A DNA stretch of 40,153 nucleotides from Chloroflexota bacterium (GTDB taxonomy: Bacteria > Chloroflexota > Anaerolineae > Anaerolineales > E44-bin32), in NCBI GenBank assembly GCA_024277995.1, contig JAJRUD010000232.1:1-40153 (forward strand), written 5' to 3'. The notes below the pieces were generated by a model that was given only the letters and a program-made list of their open reading frames with translations, was not told the origin of the DNA and ran no database searches. How positions within the stretch are numbered: the first letter of the stretch is position 1; each line of letters opens with the position of its first letter. Below are positions 26,876 to 35,110 of the stretch, one piece after another. A program made the position numbers and the translations under genes.

Positions 26876-27649
26876 ATGGGAACTCCCGTCGTCATCGTTA
26901 CTGGGGCTGGAAAGGGCATCGGGCTGCACATGACGGCCGCCCTGCTCGAAGATGGCTATCGCGTGGCCGGCCTGGACATGTCCCTGGGGTGCCTGCAGGT
27001 TCTGGAGGAAGGCTATCGCGAAAGCCTGCTCGCCCTGCGCTGTGACGTCACCGATGATGCACAGGTCCAGCAGGCGGTATCTGCCGTGGTGGATGCCTGG
27101 GGCCGAATCGACGTGCTGGTCAACAACGCCTGCCTGGCGCTCTTCCGCCCCTTTGAGGCCAGGAGCCTGGGGGACACGCGGCGCGAATTCGAGGTCAATT
27201 ATTTCGGTTATCTGCGCACCATCGTCGCCGCTCTGCCGCACATGAAAGCCCAGGGCGGAGGTATCATCCACAACGTCAGCTCCGGCGTGGGGCTCACCGG
27301 CTTCCCGGGCCTCTCCGGATACGCCTCGACCAAGGGGGCCATCGAGGCGCTCACGCGAACGCTGGCATTGGAGCTGCAGCCGTTGGGCATCACCGTGAAC
27401 CTCATCCACCCCCCGCTCACGGATACCGAGTCGGCTCGCCCGCTGGGGATCCCCGCCCAGGCCATGGCCGATCCGGCGCAGGTTGGCCGGGCGCTGGCCC
27501 GAAAGATCTTCTCCACCAGACCCGTCGTCACACCGGATTTCCGCACGGCGGCGTATCTGTTCTTCGCCCGCCGGCACCCCGAGGTGTTGGGAAGGCTGTT
27601 CAGCAAATTGGCAGGGAAGGGAAACAGGCCGGCCGAGGGTACCAGATGA
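26876..27649 (+). CDS. short-chain dehydrogenase/reductase (classical SDR)
   Basis: A 257-residue classical SDR with cofactor turn VTGAGKGIGLHM, CDVTDDAQ, VLVNNACLALF (NNA), catalytic Ser in IHNVSSGVG and YASTK (YxxxK), and PxxTDT in the substrate loop. It likely reduces or oxidises a hydroxyl with NAD(P). ATG 26876 has GAGAGG 8 nt upstream; the longer ORF begins in the IS remnant. Its stop overlaps the next gene's start (ATGATG). The C-terminal extension (FRTAAYLFFARRHPEVLGRLFSKLAGKG) suggests membrane association or a lipid substrate. Confidence 0.92.
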   Translation: MGTPVVIVTGAGKGIGLHMTAALLEDGYRVAGLDMSLGCLQVLEEGYRESLLALRCDVTDDAQVQQAVSAVVDAWGRIDVLVNNACLALFRPFEARSLGDTRREFEVNYFGYLRTIVAALPHMKAQGGGIIHNVSSGVGLTGFPGLSGYASTKGAIEALTRTLALELQPLGITVNLIHPPLTDTESARPLGIPAQAMADPAQVGRALARKIFSTRPVVTPDFRTAAYLFFARRHPEVLGRLFSKLAGKGNRPAEGTR

Positions 27650-28461
27650 TGGAGACACGCAAAGCTCGAGTGATCGACGACGTACGGCTCGAATACCTGC
27701 TCGCAGGCCCGCAGGGAGGCGAGACCCTGCTCTTCGTGCACGGACTGGGAGCCAACCTGCGCCAGTTCGAGCCGCAGCGGGAGTTCTTCGACCGCGAATT
27801 CCAGGTGCTGCTTGTTTCCCTGCGCGGTCACGGCGGCTCATCCGCCCCGGCGCGGCCGACCCCGGCAGCGTACACCGTCGGGAGGCTGGCCCGCGACCTG
27901 GCAGCGCTTCTGTCATATCTGCAGATAGAGCGAGTGCACATGATCGGCAACTCCCTGGGCGGCCTGGTCGGCTACGAAATGCTGAAACTTGCTCCTGAGC
28001 GCCTGATTTCGCTGACCACCTTCGGCACCACGGCCGAGCTCCATGCGTCACGACTGCTGCTCTGGTCTCAGTTGGGCCTGATCCGGCTGCTGGGGCCGCG
28101 CGGGATGGCCTGGCTCGTTAGCCGAACCGCCTCACGGGACAAGGCCGTCGCCGCGCAGGTGGGCCGGATGTTTCGGAGGGCTTCCAGGGACGCTCTGGCG
28201 CGCATCACCCGGGACATCGCCGATTACGACTACACCAGGATCATCCGTCGGAGCCAGCTGCCCATGCTCTTGATGCGGGGCGCGCTGGACCGGGAGATCA
28301 ACGCCCGTCTGGCCTCGACGCTGGAGGCGATGCGTGGGAAGCCGGGCTCCGATGTTGTTGATCTGCCGCATGCCGGGCACTTTGCCAACATGGAACAGCC
28401 GAAGGCTTTCAACGAGTGTCTGCGTGGATTCCTGCACTCCGTCGCATCTGCGGGGAAGTGA
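27646..28461 (+). CDS. alpha/beta hydrolase
   Basis: A 271-residue alpha/beta hydrolase with LLFVHGLGANLRQF, the loop SLRGHGGSS, nucleophile elbow IGNSLGGLVG, an acidic residue in LLMRGALDREI and the catalytic His in PHAGHFANMEQP. The full triad is present. Substrate unknown; the family includes lactonases, esterases and C-C hydrolases. The start overlaps the SDR stop by four bases, and the next gene begins 11 nt after its stop, so it is clearly part of the operon. Alternative start ATG 27649. Confidence 0.92.
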   Translation: MMETRKARVIDDVRLEYLLAGPQGGETLLFVHGLGANLRQFEPQREFFDREFQVLLVSLRGHGGSSAPARPTPAAYTVGRLARDLAALLSYLQIERVHMIGNSLGGLVGYEMLKLAPERLISLTTFGTTAELHASRLLLWSQLGLIRLLGPRGMAWLVSRTASRDKAVAAQVGRMFRRASRDALARITRDIADYDYTRIIRRSQLPMLLMRGALDREINARLASTLEAMRGKPGSDVVDLPHAGHFANMEQPKAFNECLRGFLHSVASAGK

Positions 28462-28472
28462 GGAGGGAGGTC

Positions 28473-29756
28473 GTGCTCGTCGAGAAGATGGGCCTGCCGC
28501 GTGATGCGCTAGCCGGGAAAGTGGCCGTCATCACGGGCGCGGGGAGGGGCATCGGCAAGGAACTGGCACGGGCTCTGGCCTGGCTGGGGGCCTGGGTGGT
28601 CATCGCTGAGATCGCCGAGACGGGCGCCGAGACCGAGGCGTTGATCCGCGCTGAGGGCGGAAGGGCGCTCTTCGTCCACACCGATGTCGCTGATGAGGAG
28701 AGCATCCAGGCGTTGGCCCAGGAGGTCCTCGAGGCTTTCGGCAGGGTGGATATCCTGGTGAACAACGCCATCATCTACCGCACAGGGGCCATCCTGGAGA
28801 CCCCTATCGAGGTCTGGGATCAGGTCTATGCCGTGAACCTGCGCGGGGCGGTGGTGGCCATCCGGGCGTTCCTGCCGTGCATGCTGGAGCGCCATGAAGG
28901 GGTCATCGTGACCATCACCTCCCAGGAGGGGATGCCCTATGCCGCATCCTACTTCGCCTCGAAGGCCGCGCTGCGCTCGCTGGCGCTATCGCTGGCTGCG
29001 GAACTGGGTGAGGGGTCGGGTGTGTACGCCTTCGCCTTCGCCCCGGGCATGGTGGACACGCCGGGCGGGGAAGAGGCTTTTCGGGCCATGGCGCCCCGCC
29101 TGGGCATGTCCTATCAGGCCTTCACCGGCATGGGCACAAATCCCGGCTATGAGGGGCTGATGCCGGCCGAGGATTGCGCCGCCGGCTTCGCCTACGCCAT
29201 CCTCCATGCCCGCCAGTACCACGGTCAGGTGGCTGATCCTTTCCAGCCGCTGGCCAAGGCCGGGCTGTTGCCGGGCGAGGCGGCCGTCCAGGCTTCCTCA
29301 AGACCATCCGCGACGGTGTCCGCTCATGCCGGAATCTCCCCCTCTTCGAAACTGCATTGCGCCGTTGAATTGCGCTCGGTGTTGGAAGAAGTCAATCGGG
29401 AGTTCGATGAACTGGACATGTTCCGCAGGACTTACGCCCGACGCGACTTTCAACGCAAATCGGGGATGAGCATCGACCATTGGTTGGAGGCGGCCGGGGA
29501 GCTGGTCTCGGAACTGGAAATCCTGGCCCGGGCGGCGGAAAAGCGCAAGAGCGAGCCGGCGCGCCGGTTGCGAGCCAGGCTTCCGTGGCTGCAAGGGAAC
29601 CTCGAGAAGCTGGCCGGCTACTTTCGCAAGACCAAGAAGGACGCTGAGGGTTTCATTCGGGAGCCTCAGGCCCTGTCCGCCGCACTGGAGGCACTGGCCC
29701 GGCGCGAGCGTGCGGTGCGGGCGCTGATGGCTGCGCTGGAAGAGGTCCCCCGGTGA
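28473..29756 (+). CDS. SDR domain fused to a C-terminal helical domain
   Basis: A 427-residue protein, far longer than a normal SDR (~250). Residues ~8-265 are the SDR: VITGAGRGIGKEL, FVHTDVADEES, ILVNNAIIY (NNA) and SYFASKAAL (Tyr and Lys of YxxxK). After a Ser/Pro-rich linker (~275-300), residues ~300-427 are charged and helical (HCAVELRSVLEEVNREFDEL, then LARAAEKRKSEPARRLRARL, LEALARRERAVRALMAAL) with no known motif I recognise. GTG 28473 has AGGAGGGAGG directly upstream. The stop overlaps the PHP gene. The extra domain may be for oligomerisation or for holding partner enzymes in the pathway. Confidence 0.88.
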   Translation: MLVEKMGLPRDALAGKVAVITGAGRGIGKELARALAWLGAWVVIAEIAETGAETEALIRAEGGRALFVHTDVADEESIQALAQEVLEAFGRVDILVNNAIIYRTGAILETPIEVWDQVYAVNLRGAVVAIRAFLPCMLERHEGVIVTITSQEGMPYAASYFASKAALRSLALSLAAELGEGSGVYAFAFAPGMVDTPGGEEAFRAMAPRLGMSYQAFTGMGTNPGYEGLMPAEDCAAGFAYAILHARQYHGQVADPFQPLAKAGLLPGEAAVQASSRPSATVSAHAGISPSSKLHCAVELRSVLEEVNREFDELDMFRRTYARRDFQRKSGMSIDHWLEAAGELVSELEILARAAEKRKSEPARRLRARLPWLQGNLEKLAGYFRKTKKDAEGFIREPQALSAALEALARRERAVRALMAALEEVPR

Positions 29757-30406
29757 TCGTCGATCTGCACAATCATGCCGAACTTTCCCGCAACACCACG
29801 GTCGGGCTCGATGACTACATCCGCCGGGCGAAGAGGCTCCAGGTCGCTCTCGCCATCACCGAGCACAACCGGCTATATGATCGGGGTGGCGCGATCGAGG
29901 GCGTGCTCGTAGTGCCGGGCATGGAGATCCTCAACGACTACGGCGATTACCTGGTCTTCGGCGCTCCGCAAGAAAGTGTGGAATGCAGAGACATCTTCGC
30001 CCTCGTCGATTTCGTCCACCGCTGTGGCGGGGTGATCATCGCCGCGCACCCCTTCTCCGGCTATGGGGTGTGCCGCGTGACCGATAGCGAGACAGCCGGG
30101 AGAATCATCGCCCGGATGGACGCAGTGGAGGTCCTGAATGGGAGGGCTTCGGCAGAGGATTGCCGGAAGGCAGAGAGACTGGCCATGACCTACAACAAGC
30201 CGCGCGTCGGCGGCAGCGACGCGCATCACGCAGAAGGGATGTTTCGGGCCGGGACGCGCTTTGTGCACAGGATCGGGAACGTGAGTGATCTGGCACGGGA
30301 GATCAGACATGGGCGTTGTGAACCGGTCATTATCGATGCGGCCGGCTTGGAGGACCACTCGTCACCCCGCAGGCGCGCAAGCGGCGGCCGACGAGGTCAA
30401 GGATAG
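29753..30406 (+). CDS. PHP-domain metal-dependent phosphoesterase-like protein
   Basis: A 217-residue PHP protein. The four metal-binding motifs are visible in order: DLHNHAELS (HxH), ITEHN, PGMEI with AAHPF, and GSDAH. Such stand-alone PHP proteins hydrolyse phosphomonoesters or phosphodiesters, or act as nucleases. GTG 29753 overlaps the SDR-fusion stop (GTGA), so it is translationally coupled. The C-terminal tail (SPRRRASGGRRGQG) is low complexity and may be a read-through into the next leader. A PHP enzyme with two SDRs and a hydrolase hints at processing of a phosphorylated or hydroxylated metabolite. Confidence 0.92.
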   Translation: MIVDLHNHAELSRNTTVGLDDYIRRAKRLQVALAITEHNRLYDRGGAIEGVLVVPGMEILNDYGDYLVFGAPQESVECRDIFALVDFVHRCGGVIIAAHPFSGYGVCRVTDSETAGRIIARMDAVEVLNGRASAEDCRKAERLAMTYNKPRVGGSDAHHAEGMFRAGTRFVHRIGNVSDLAREIRHGRCEPVIIDAAGLEDHSSPRRRASGGRRGQG

Positions 30407-30412
30407 GAGAAG

Positions 30413-31267
30413 ATGTTCGATTACGACCTGGACCATCATGTGGCTGAACTCTATGATCAGCTTATCACCACCACGGAGGATGTCGGCCTCATCAGGCGCT
30501 TAATCGGCGGACGGGGAAAGCTGCGCATCCTGGAGCCATTCTGCGGCACCGGGCGGATCGCCATCCCGCTGGCCCTGGACGGGCATACAGTGGTGGGGCT
30601 CGACCGTGCTCAGGGCATGCTGGCTCGAGCGGAGGCCAAAATCAGGGCGCTCGCGCCCGATGTCCAGCGGCGGATTACCTTGCTGCAGCGAGACGTCCTG
30701 TGGGAGGCGTGGCCGAAGGACTTCGACCTTGTGATCCTGGCAGGCAACTGCCTTTACGAGCTTTCGACGCCGGAAGAGCAGGCCCGGGTCATCGCCGCGG
30801 CGGCGGATGCCTTGCGAGTCGGCGGGCACCTCTTCGTGGACAACGATCACATGGAAGGAGAATTGGAGCGCGCGTGGTACGACCCGCCGGTGCGCGAGCG
30901 CGTCTTTCCTACAGGAGAATGTGCCGACGGTGCGCGCCTGGAAAGTCGCTGGGAGGTAATCGGGTACGACGCGCCTCGGCGGCTGATCCGCCTCCTGCGC
31001 CAGACGTGCATCAGCCTGCCCGATGGAAGCCTCGTGGAACATCAGTGCATCCAGGCAAAGCACCCAGTGAGCGCGGAGGAGGTGGGCGGTTGGCTGGAGG
31101 CTCAAGGATTGAGGATCGAGCGAATGCTGGGAGACTATGAGGGCCATCCGTACACGGATTCCGCCCCGCGCGCCATCTTCTTGGCCAGGAAGATGGATCC
31201 GGCACGCCCAGCAGGTCAACAGGAGCTTGCGGGAGGAGCTGATGGCAGAGCGAACCATGCAGGATGA
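30413..31267 (+). CDS. class I SAM-dependent methyltransferase
   Basis: A 284-residue methyltransferase. Motif I is ILEPFCGTGRIAIPLALDG (motif with FCGTG rather than GxGTG), motif II VVGLDRAQGML, motif IV DLVILAGNCLYEL, and motif VI LRVGGHLFVDNDHM. The C-terminal half (RLLRQTCISLPDGSLVEHQC and EEVGGWLEAQGLRIERMLGDY) is typical of small-molecule methyltransferases. AGGAG 5-9 nt upstream fits ATG 30413. The 3' end overlaps the DinB gene start by 26 nt, so the last ~9 residues may be dispensable. Confidence 0.9.
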   Translation: MFDYDLDHHVAELYDQLITTTEDVGLIRRLIGGRGKLRILEPFCGTGRIAIPLALDGHTVVGLDRAQGMLARAEAKIRALAPDVQRRITLLQRDVLWEAWPKDFDLVILAGNCLYELSTPEEQARVIAAAADALRVGGHLFVDNDHMEGELERAWYDPPVRERVFPTGECADGARLESRWEVIGYDAPRRLIRLLRQTCISLPDGSLVEHQCIQAKHPVSAEEVGGWLEAQGLRIERMLGDYEGHPYTDSAPRAIFLARKMDPARPAGQQELAGGADGRANHAG

Positions 31268-31769
31268 GGAGATCCTGTCCCGTTTCCTGGAAGGAGCGAA
31301 AGAGCTGCAGGGACTCGTGAAAGGCCTGTCCGAAGCGGACCTGGATTCGGCTGGGGGAGATGGTGGCTGGACGATTCGCCAGATCGTGCATCACGTCGCC
31401 GATGATTGCGACGTGTGGTCCATGTGCATCAAGAAAGCCATCGCCACGCCGGGGGTCATGGTCCGCTTCGAGGGTTTCCCGGGCAACGAAGCCTGGGCAG
31501 AGGCCTTGCACTTCGACAGGCGCGAGATAGGGGCTGCAGCAGACTTGATAGGCGCACACCGACGCTACCTTGCCCGATTGCTGGAGCACTTCGCTGATGC
31601 CTGGGATCGTCTGCTGCGCCTAGCCAACGCCGAAGGCGAGGTCATGCGAGAGATGAGCGTTCGCGAGATGGTGCAGATGCTGACCGATCATCTGCAGGAG
31701 CACGTTGAGAGGATCGCGCAGATCCTGTCGGAAAGGGGCAAGGATAGAGGCATGGAATCGAAAGTGTGA
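31242..31769 (+). CDS. DinB/YfiT-like metal-binding four-helix protein
   Basis: A 175-residue DinB-superfamily protein. The three metal-ligand His positions can be seen: VHHVADD after GGWTIRQI, and HLQEH in LTDHLQEHVERI. The family includes thiol-dependent transferases (bacillithiol, mycothiol) and many unknowns. ATG 31242 has GGGAGGAG just upstream; ATG 31257 is an alternative. It overlaps the methyltransferase end by 26 nt and is followed 3 nt later by the peptidase-like gene. A role as thiol transferase in the same pathway is plausible but not shown by sequence. Confidence 0.87.
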   Translation: MAERTMQDEEILSRFLEGAKELQGLVKGLSEADLDSAGGDGGWTIRQIVHHVADDCDVWSMCIKKAIATPGVMVRFEGFPGNEAWAEALHFDRREIGAAADLIGAHRRYLARLLEHFADAWDRLLRLANAEGEVMREMSVREMVQMLTDHLQEHVERIAQILSERGKDRGMESKV

Positions 31770-31772
31770 GGC

Positions 31773-33266
31773 ATGGAGAATAGATCGCACTCCACGCGTC
31801 CCTGGGACTGGGAGGCTCTGGAAGCCGAGGCGGCCGGTTCGGGCGTGCTTGAGGAACTCGCCCAACTCAAGAAGCTGCTGCCTCCGCAGGACATCGGTTT
31901 TCTCTTTGAACAGCTCGGCAGGCTCGACGAGCCAGCGGAGATCCGGTTGTTGAGTGGCTATCGGCAGATGCAGGAGGAATGGGGGGGCGGTTTCTATGGC
32001 ATGTTGCCGGACGAACTCGGTCAAGAAGAGATCCCCCTCCCCTCACGTTTCCCGGGGTGCGTGAGGACGGCCCTCCTGCTGGCGCAGGTCAGGGCACGCA
32101 ATCTGGCAGCCATACGGCGCGTCAACCCCGACTATCCACTGGAGTTCACGCGACGCTCCTTCCCCTCGCTCGCCCCGATGCGCTATCCGCCACGGTGGGG
32201 CCTGGAGCTGGACTTCTCCGCCATCCGGGAGGTGCTCCACCTGTTTGAGGGGGAGAAGGTCAGCATGGAGGAGGCCGCGGCCGTCGCCCGGCTGCCCGCT
32301 TTCCGGGAGATGATCCGGCATCGCCGGGAGCTGGGCTACCTGCCGGAGCCGCTCGTCAGTGAAGAAGGTCTCGCCCACCTCTTGCAGCAAGCCGCGAGCC
32401 GCGCGCCGCTGGACATGATCTGGAAGTGGATCAGCCCCCACAATCTTTTCGATCTGGCGGACCTCTTCCTTCATCGGCGAGAATACCAGGGACTGCTGGA
32501 AGCGCTGCAGGCCCGGGCGGAGGCGATCATCGGCCATATCCTGGGAGCGATCGCGCAGTACGCCACCGAAGAGATGCGCAGGGTGTCCTTCCAGGATCGG
32601 GTGAGTTTCACCGTGGGCTGGGGGATCGCCGGCTGGGCTACCGCGGCCACCGGCGGGATCAACCTCGAGCACTTCAAGGACGACTACCGCCGCCTGCTCA
32701 CCACGTTGACCCACGAGACCTTTCATCGCTGGCAGCTTCACGTGTGCCCGGCTGACCCTGCCGCGCCAGGCGCGGCGCGATCCTTTGATGCCCTGACCCA
32801 CTTTCCCTTCGCTAACGAGAGGCACCGCAAGCTCTACGAGGTCCTCAGCTACATATTCCTCGAAGGCACAGCGACTTTCGTTGCTCCCTCTCATCCTCCG
32901 GCCGATCGGGAGGAAAGCGCGAGGCGCGGGGCTGAGCTGCTCGGGGAGTGCGCCGCGGCCATCTATCTGCTGGGGGATTTGGAAAAAGCCGATGAACTGC
33001 TCAACGAGGGGCTGAAATCGAATGGCCCCTTCTATTGGTTCGGCGCCCATATGGCGCAGGAAATCACAGCCCGCTATGGGGATGCCGAGCTTGGCCGCAC
33101 ACTGTGCGAAGGCAGCCCCGCGTTCTTCCTGCGATACTTTTCCGCCGCAACGGATGCAAGGCTTCACCCGGGCCCTGATGTGCAGGCCAGGGTGCGAAAC
33201 CTGGCATCCTTGATGGAGAAGTGGGAGACGCCCGGCCGTGATGTTGGAAAAAGGAGAGAGAAATGA
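31773..33266 (+). CDS. DUF5700/DUF2268-like protein with HExxH zinc-peptidase motif
   Basis: A 497-residue soluble protein without signal peptide. The C-terminal half contains HETFHRWQ (HExxH; zinc His pair and catalytic Glu) and about 50 residues later EVLSYIFLEGTATFVAP, where Glu in the EG(T) motif is the likely third ligand. This is the gluzincin-like layout of the DUF5700/DUF2268 group, as I recall. The N-terminal ~230 residues are helical and of unknown function. It could be a true protease or an inactive metal-binding relative. Ribosome site is weak (TGAGGC). Its stop overlaps the ATG of the membrane protein downstream (ATGA). Confidence 0.78.
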   Translation: MENRSHSTRPWDWEALEAEAAGSGVLEELAQLKKLLPPQDIGFLFEQLGRLDEPAEIRLLSGYRQMQEEWGGGFYGMLPDELGQEEIPLPSRFPGCVRTALLLAQVRARNLAAIRRVNPDYPLEFTRRSFPSLAPMRYPPRWGLELDFSAIREVLHLFEGEKVSMEEAAAVARLPAFREMIRHRRELGYLPEPLVSEEGLAHLLQQAASRAPLDMIWKWISPHNLFDLADLFLHRREYQGLLEALQARAEAIIGHILGAIAQYATEEMRRVSFQDRVSFTVGWGIAGWATAATGGINLEHFKDDYRRLLTTLTHETFHRWQLHVCPADPAAPGAARSFDALTHFPFANERHRKLYEVLSYIFLEGTATFVAPSHPPADREESARRGAELLGECAAAIYLLGDLEKADELLNEGLKSNGPFYWFGAHMAQEITARYGDAELGRTLCEGSPAFFLRYFSAATDARLHPGPDVQARVRNLASLMEKWETPGRDVGKRREK

Positions 33267-34153
33267 AGGCCAAGTCCTTTACATTGCTGGCAGCGAAGAT
33301 ACTCGTCCTGACCGTGCTGCTTTTCTTCATCACATCGGCGGCGGCCGTGTTGGCGGGAATGGGGAAGTTCGTGCAGGTCCCTGACCCCACGGCGGCTGCG
33401 ATGGCCAGCCTGATGGTCTCCTTCCTGCAGGCTCTGGTCCTGAGCTATGCCATCCTGCGTTCTCGCTGGACGGGATGGCGGCTGGTCCTGACGATCTTCT
33501 TCGTCTTCTACGGTGCGACCACCTTCATGTCCCAGATCGAGACGGTGGTGTTCCTAAGATACCTGGTAGACGTCGTCCCCGCGGCGATGATCCCCGGGCT
33601 GTTCCTGCAGGGCGCCATCACCGCAGCTGTCTTTGCGCCGCTGGCTGTGTGGTTCCTGGGAAAGATGAAAGAGGCCCCGCAGGTGGAGGGGGCCGAGAGT
33701 GAGGCGGGTCTGCCGGGCGGCGAGGCCGGCAGCCGGCCCTGGCGGGAGTGGGTCGGGCGATGGGCGCTCATCGCGCTCTTGTATGTGATGGTGTACATCG
33801 GCTTCGGGGCTCTGGTCTTCAGACCACTGGCGGGTCCGGCCTTCGAGGCCTACTACGGCGATCTGCAGCTCCCCGGCTGGATCATCCCCTTCCAGCTGCT
33901 GCGCGGGTTGATGTGGGGCGCGCTGGCGCTGCCGGTGGTGCGGATGACACGCGGGCGCTGGTGGGAGCCGCGCCTGCTGGTGGCCCTGCTCTTCTCCGTG
34001 CTGATGGCGGCCAACCTGCTGATCCCGACGGAGATCATGCCGCCCGTCATCCGCAAGGCGCATCTCGTGGAGGTGTTCTCCTCGAACTTCCTCTTCGGCT
34101 GGGCAACCGCCTGGCTGCTGACGGGCCGCCGAGGTCTCCGTCAGGAGGGTTGA
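33263..34153 (+). CDS. polytopic membrane protein, paralogue of the protein at 18.5 kb
   Basis: A 296-residue protein with about eight helices (ILVLTVLLFFITSAAAVLAG at the N-terminus, WALIALLYVMVYIGFGAL in the middle). It has no enzyme motif I know. Its second half aligns by eye with 18504-19478 (see that entry), including the P(P)V/IxR..H element near the end. The start overlaps the peptidase stop (ATGA), so it is co-translated. A 287-nt gap with a terminator-like hairpin separates it from the CPBP gene. Confidence 0.85.
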   Translation: MKAKSFTLLAAKILVLTVLLFFITSAAAVLAGMGKFVQVPDPTAAAMASLMVSFLQALVLSYAILRSRWTGWRLVLTIFFVFYGATTFMSQIETVVFLRYLVDVVPAAMIPGLFLQGAITAAVFAPLAVWFLGKMKEAPQVEGAESEAGLPGGEAGSRPWREWVGRWALIALLYVMVYIGFGALVFRPLAGPAFEAYYGDLQLPGWIIPFQLLRGLMWGALALPVVRMTRGRWWEPRLLVALLFSVLMAANLLIPTEIMPPVIRKAHLVEVFSSNFLFGWATAWLLTGRRGLRQEG

Positions 34154-34220
34154 GTGCCTTCACTGGAGAGATCCACCCCTGGCCAACTGACCAGGAGGAG
34201 AATCTCTCCACCTGACCAAG

Positions 34221-34266
34221 GTCCTTCCCACCGATGCGCCGGGTGCCGTCGGGGGGAAGGACTCTT
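34221..34266 (+). terminator. putative intrinsic terminator between the membrane protein and the CPBP gene
   Basis: Fourteen-base-pair stem GTCCTTCCCACCGA/TCGGGGGGAAGGAC with one A-G mismatch and a 14-nt loop, followed by TCTT. The T-run is weak, so it may be a partial terminator. The flanks (34154-34220 and 34267-34440) show no gene. Confidence 0.55.
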
Positions 34267-34440
34267 AACATGTCGATGGAAACAGGACCGCGAGAACAGG
34301 CGTGAGACGATGGCCGCATCAAGCCTGTGATCGCTGACAGGCTTGCGTTGGGCCAGACCGCCCGGGCGCATGCCACGGTCGGGAGCGCCTCGGTGGCGGC
34401 AAAGCTCGTTTTGATGCTGGATGGGCGAGGAGGTCTTGGG

Positions 34441-35097
34441 ATGAGAAGCGAGGCTCGAATCACCCCATGGGTCTTGTGGACCGCACCCCTGCTGCTCATT
34501 CCATCGATGGTCGTTGCATTTCAGGTGCTCGTCCATCGTCTGGGATTCAAGACCGGATACCTGGCCGCGTTTCTGATCTATTGGTCGGTATGGGGGGCGC
34601 TTTTCCCGCTTCTGACTTTGGGGAGCCGGGGAGTACGGGTCCTTCTTGAGGAGGGCGTCCGGCCCGGCCGAGGCGAGCGGCGAGTCTGGTTGGCGCTGCT
34701 GGCCATCCCGCCGCTCCTGGCGGCCGTCACCGTCCTGCCGACAAAGTTTTCCCAGGCCACGCCGGCGGTCATCCTGGGGTCCGCCGCACTGGCGCTGGTG
34801 AACGGCATCCTGGAGGAGCTTCTGTGGCGGGGGCTCTACGTGTGGGGGTTCCCGGAGCTTCTGGGCAGCGGCTACCTTTACCCCGCCATCGGCTTTGCGC
34901 TGTGGCATCTGGCGCCGCAGGCGGTGCATCCCACCGCCATGCCGGGCGGTGTCCCCGCCTTCCTGGCCGGCGCCCTTTTCTTCGGCCTGTGCTGGGGCTG
35001 GGTGGCCCGGCGCAGCCGATCGATCCGCTGGGTGGTCATTTCGCACGTGCTGACGGATTTTCTGGGGCTGGGGGCCCTGGTTTACCTGGCTGGCTGA
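34441..35097 (+). CDS. CPBP-family intramembrane metalloprotease
   Basis: A 218-residue CPBP protein, shorter than the one at 19.7 kb. Motifs: EELLWRGLYVWGF (EExxxR), IGFALWHLAPQAVH (FxxxH) and ISHVLTDFLGL (HxxxD), so the active-site residues look complete. ATG 34441 has GAGGAGG upstream; the ORF-track start (34327) includes an unlikely N-terminus. Only 13 nt separate its stop from the ABC ATPase, so the three downstream genes form an operon. Bacterial CPBP proteins next to ABC transporters often belong to peptide export or immunity systems, but no bacteriocin precursor is seen here. Confidence 0.9.
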   Translation: MRSEARITPWVLWTAPLLLIPSMVVAFQVLVHRLGFKTGYLAAFLIYWSVWGALFPLLTLGSRGVRVLLEEGVRPGRGERRVWLALLAIPPLLAAVTVLPTKFSQATPAVILGSAALALVNGILEELLWRGLYVWGFPELLGSGYLYPAIGFALWHLAPQAVHPTAMPGGVPAFLAGALFFGLCWGWVARRSRSIRWVVISHVLTDFLGLGALVYLAG

Positions 35098-35110
35098 CGG
35101 AGAGAAACTC

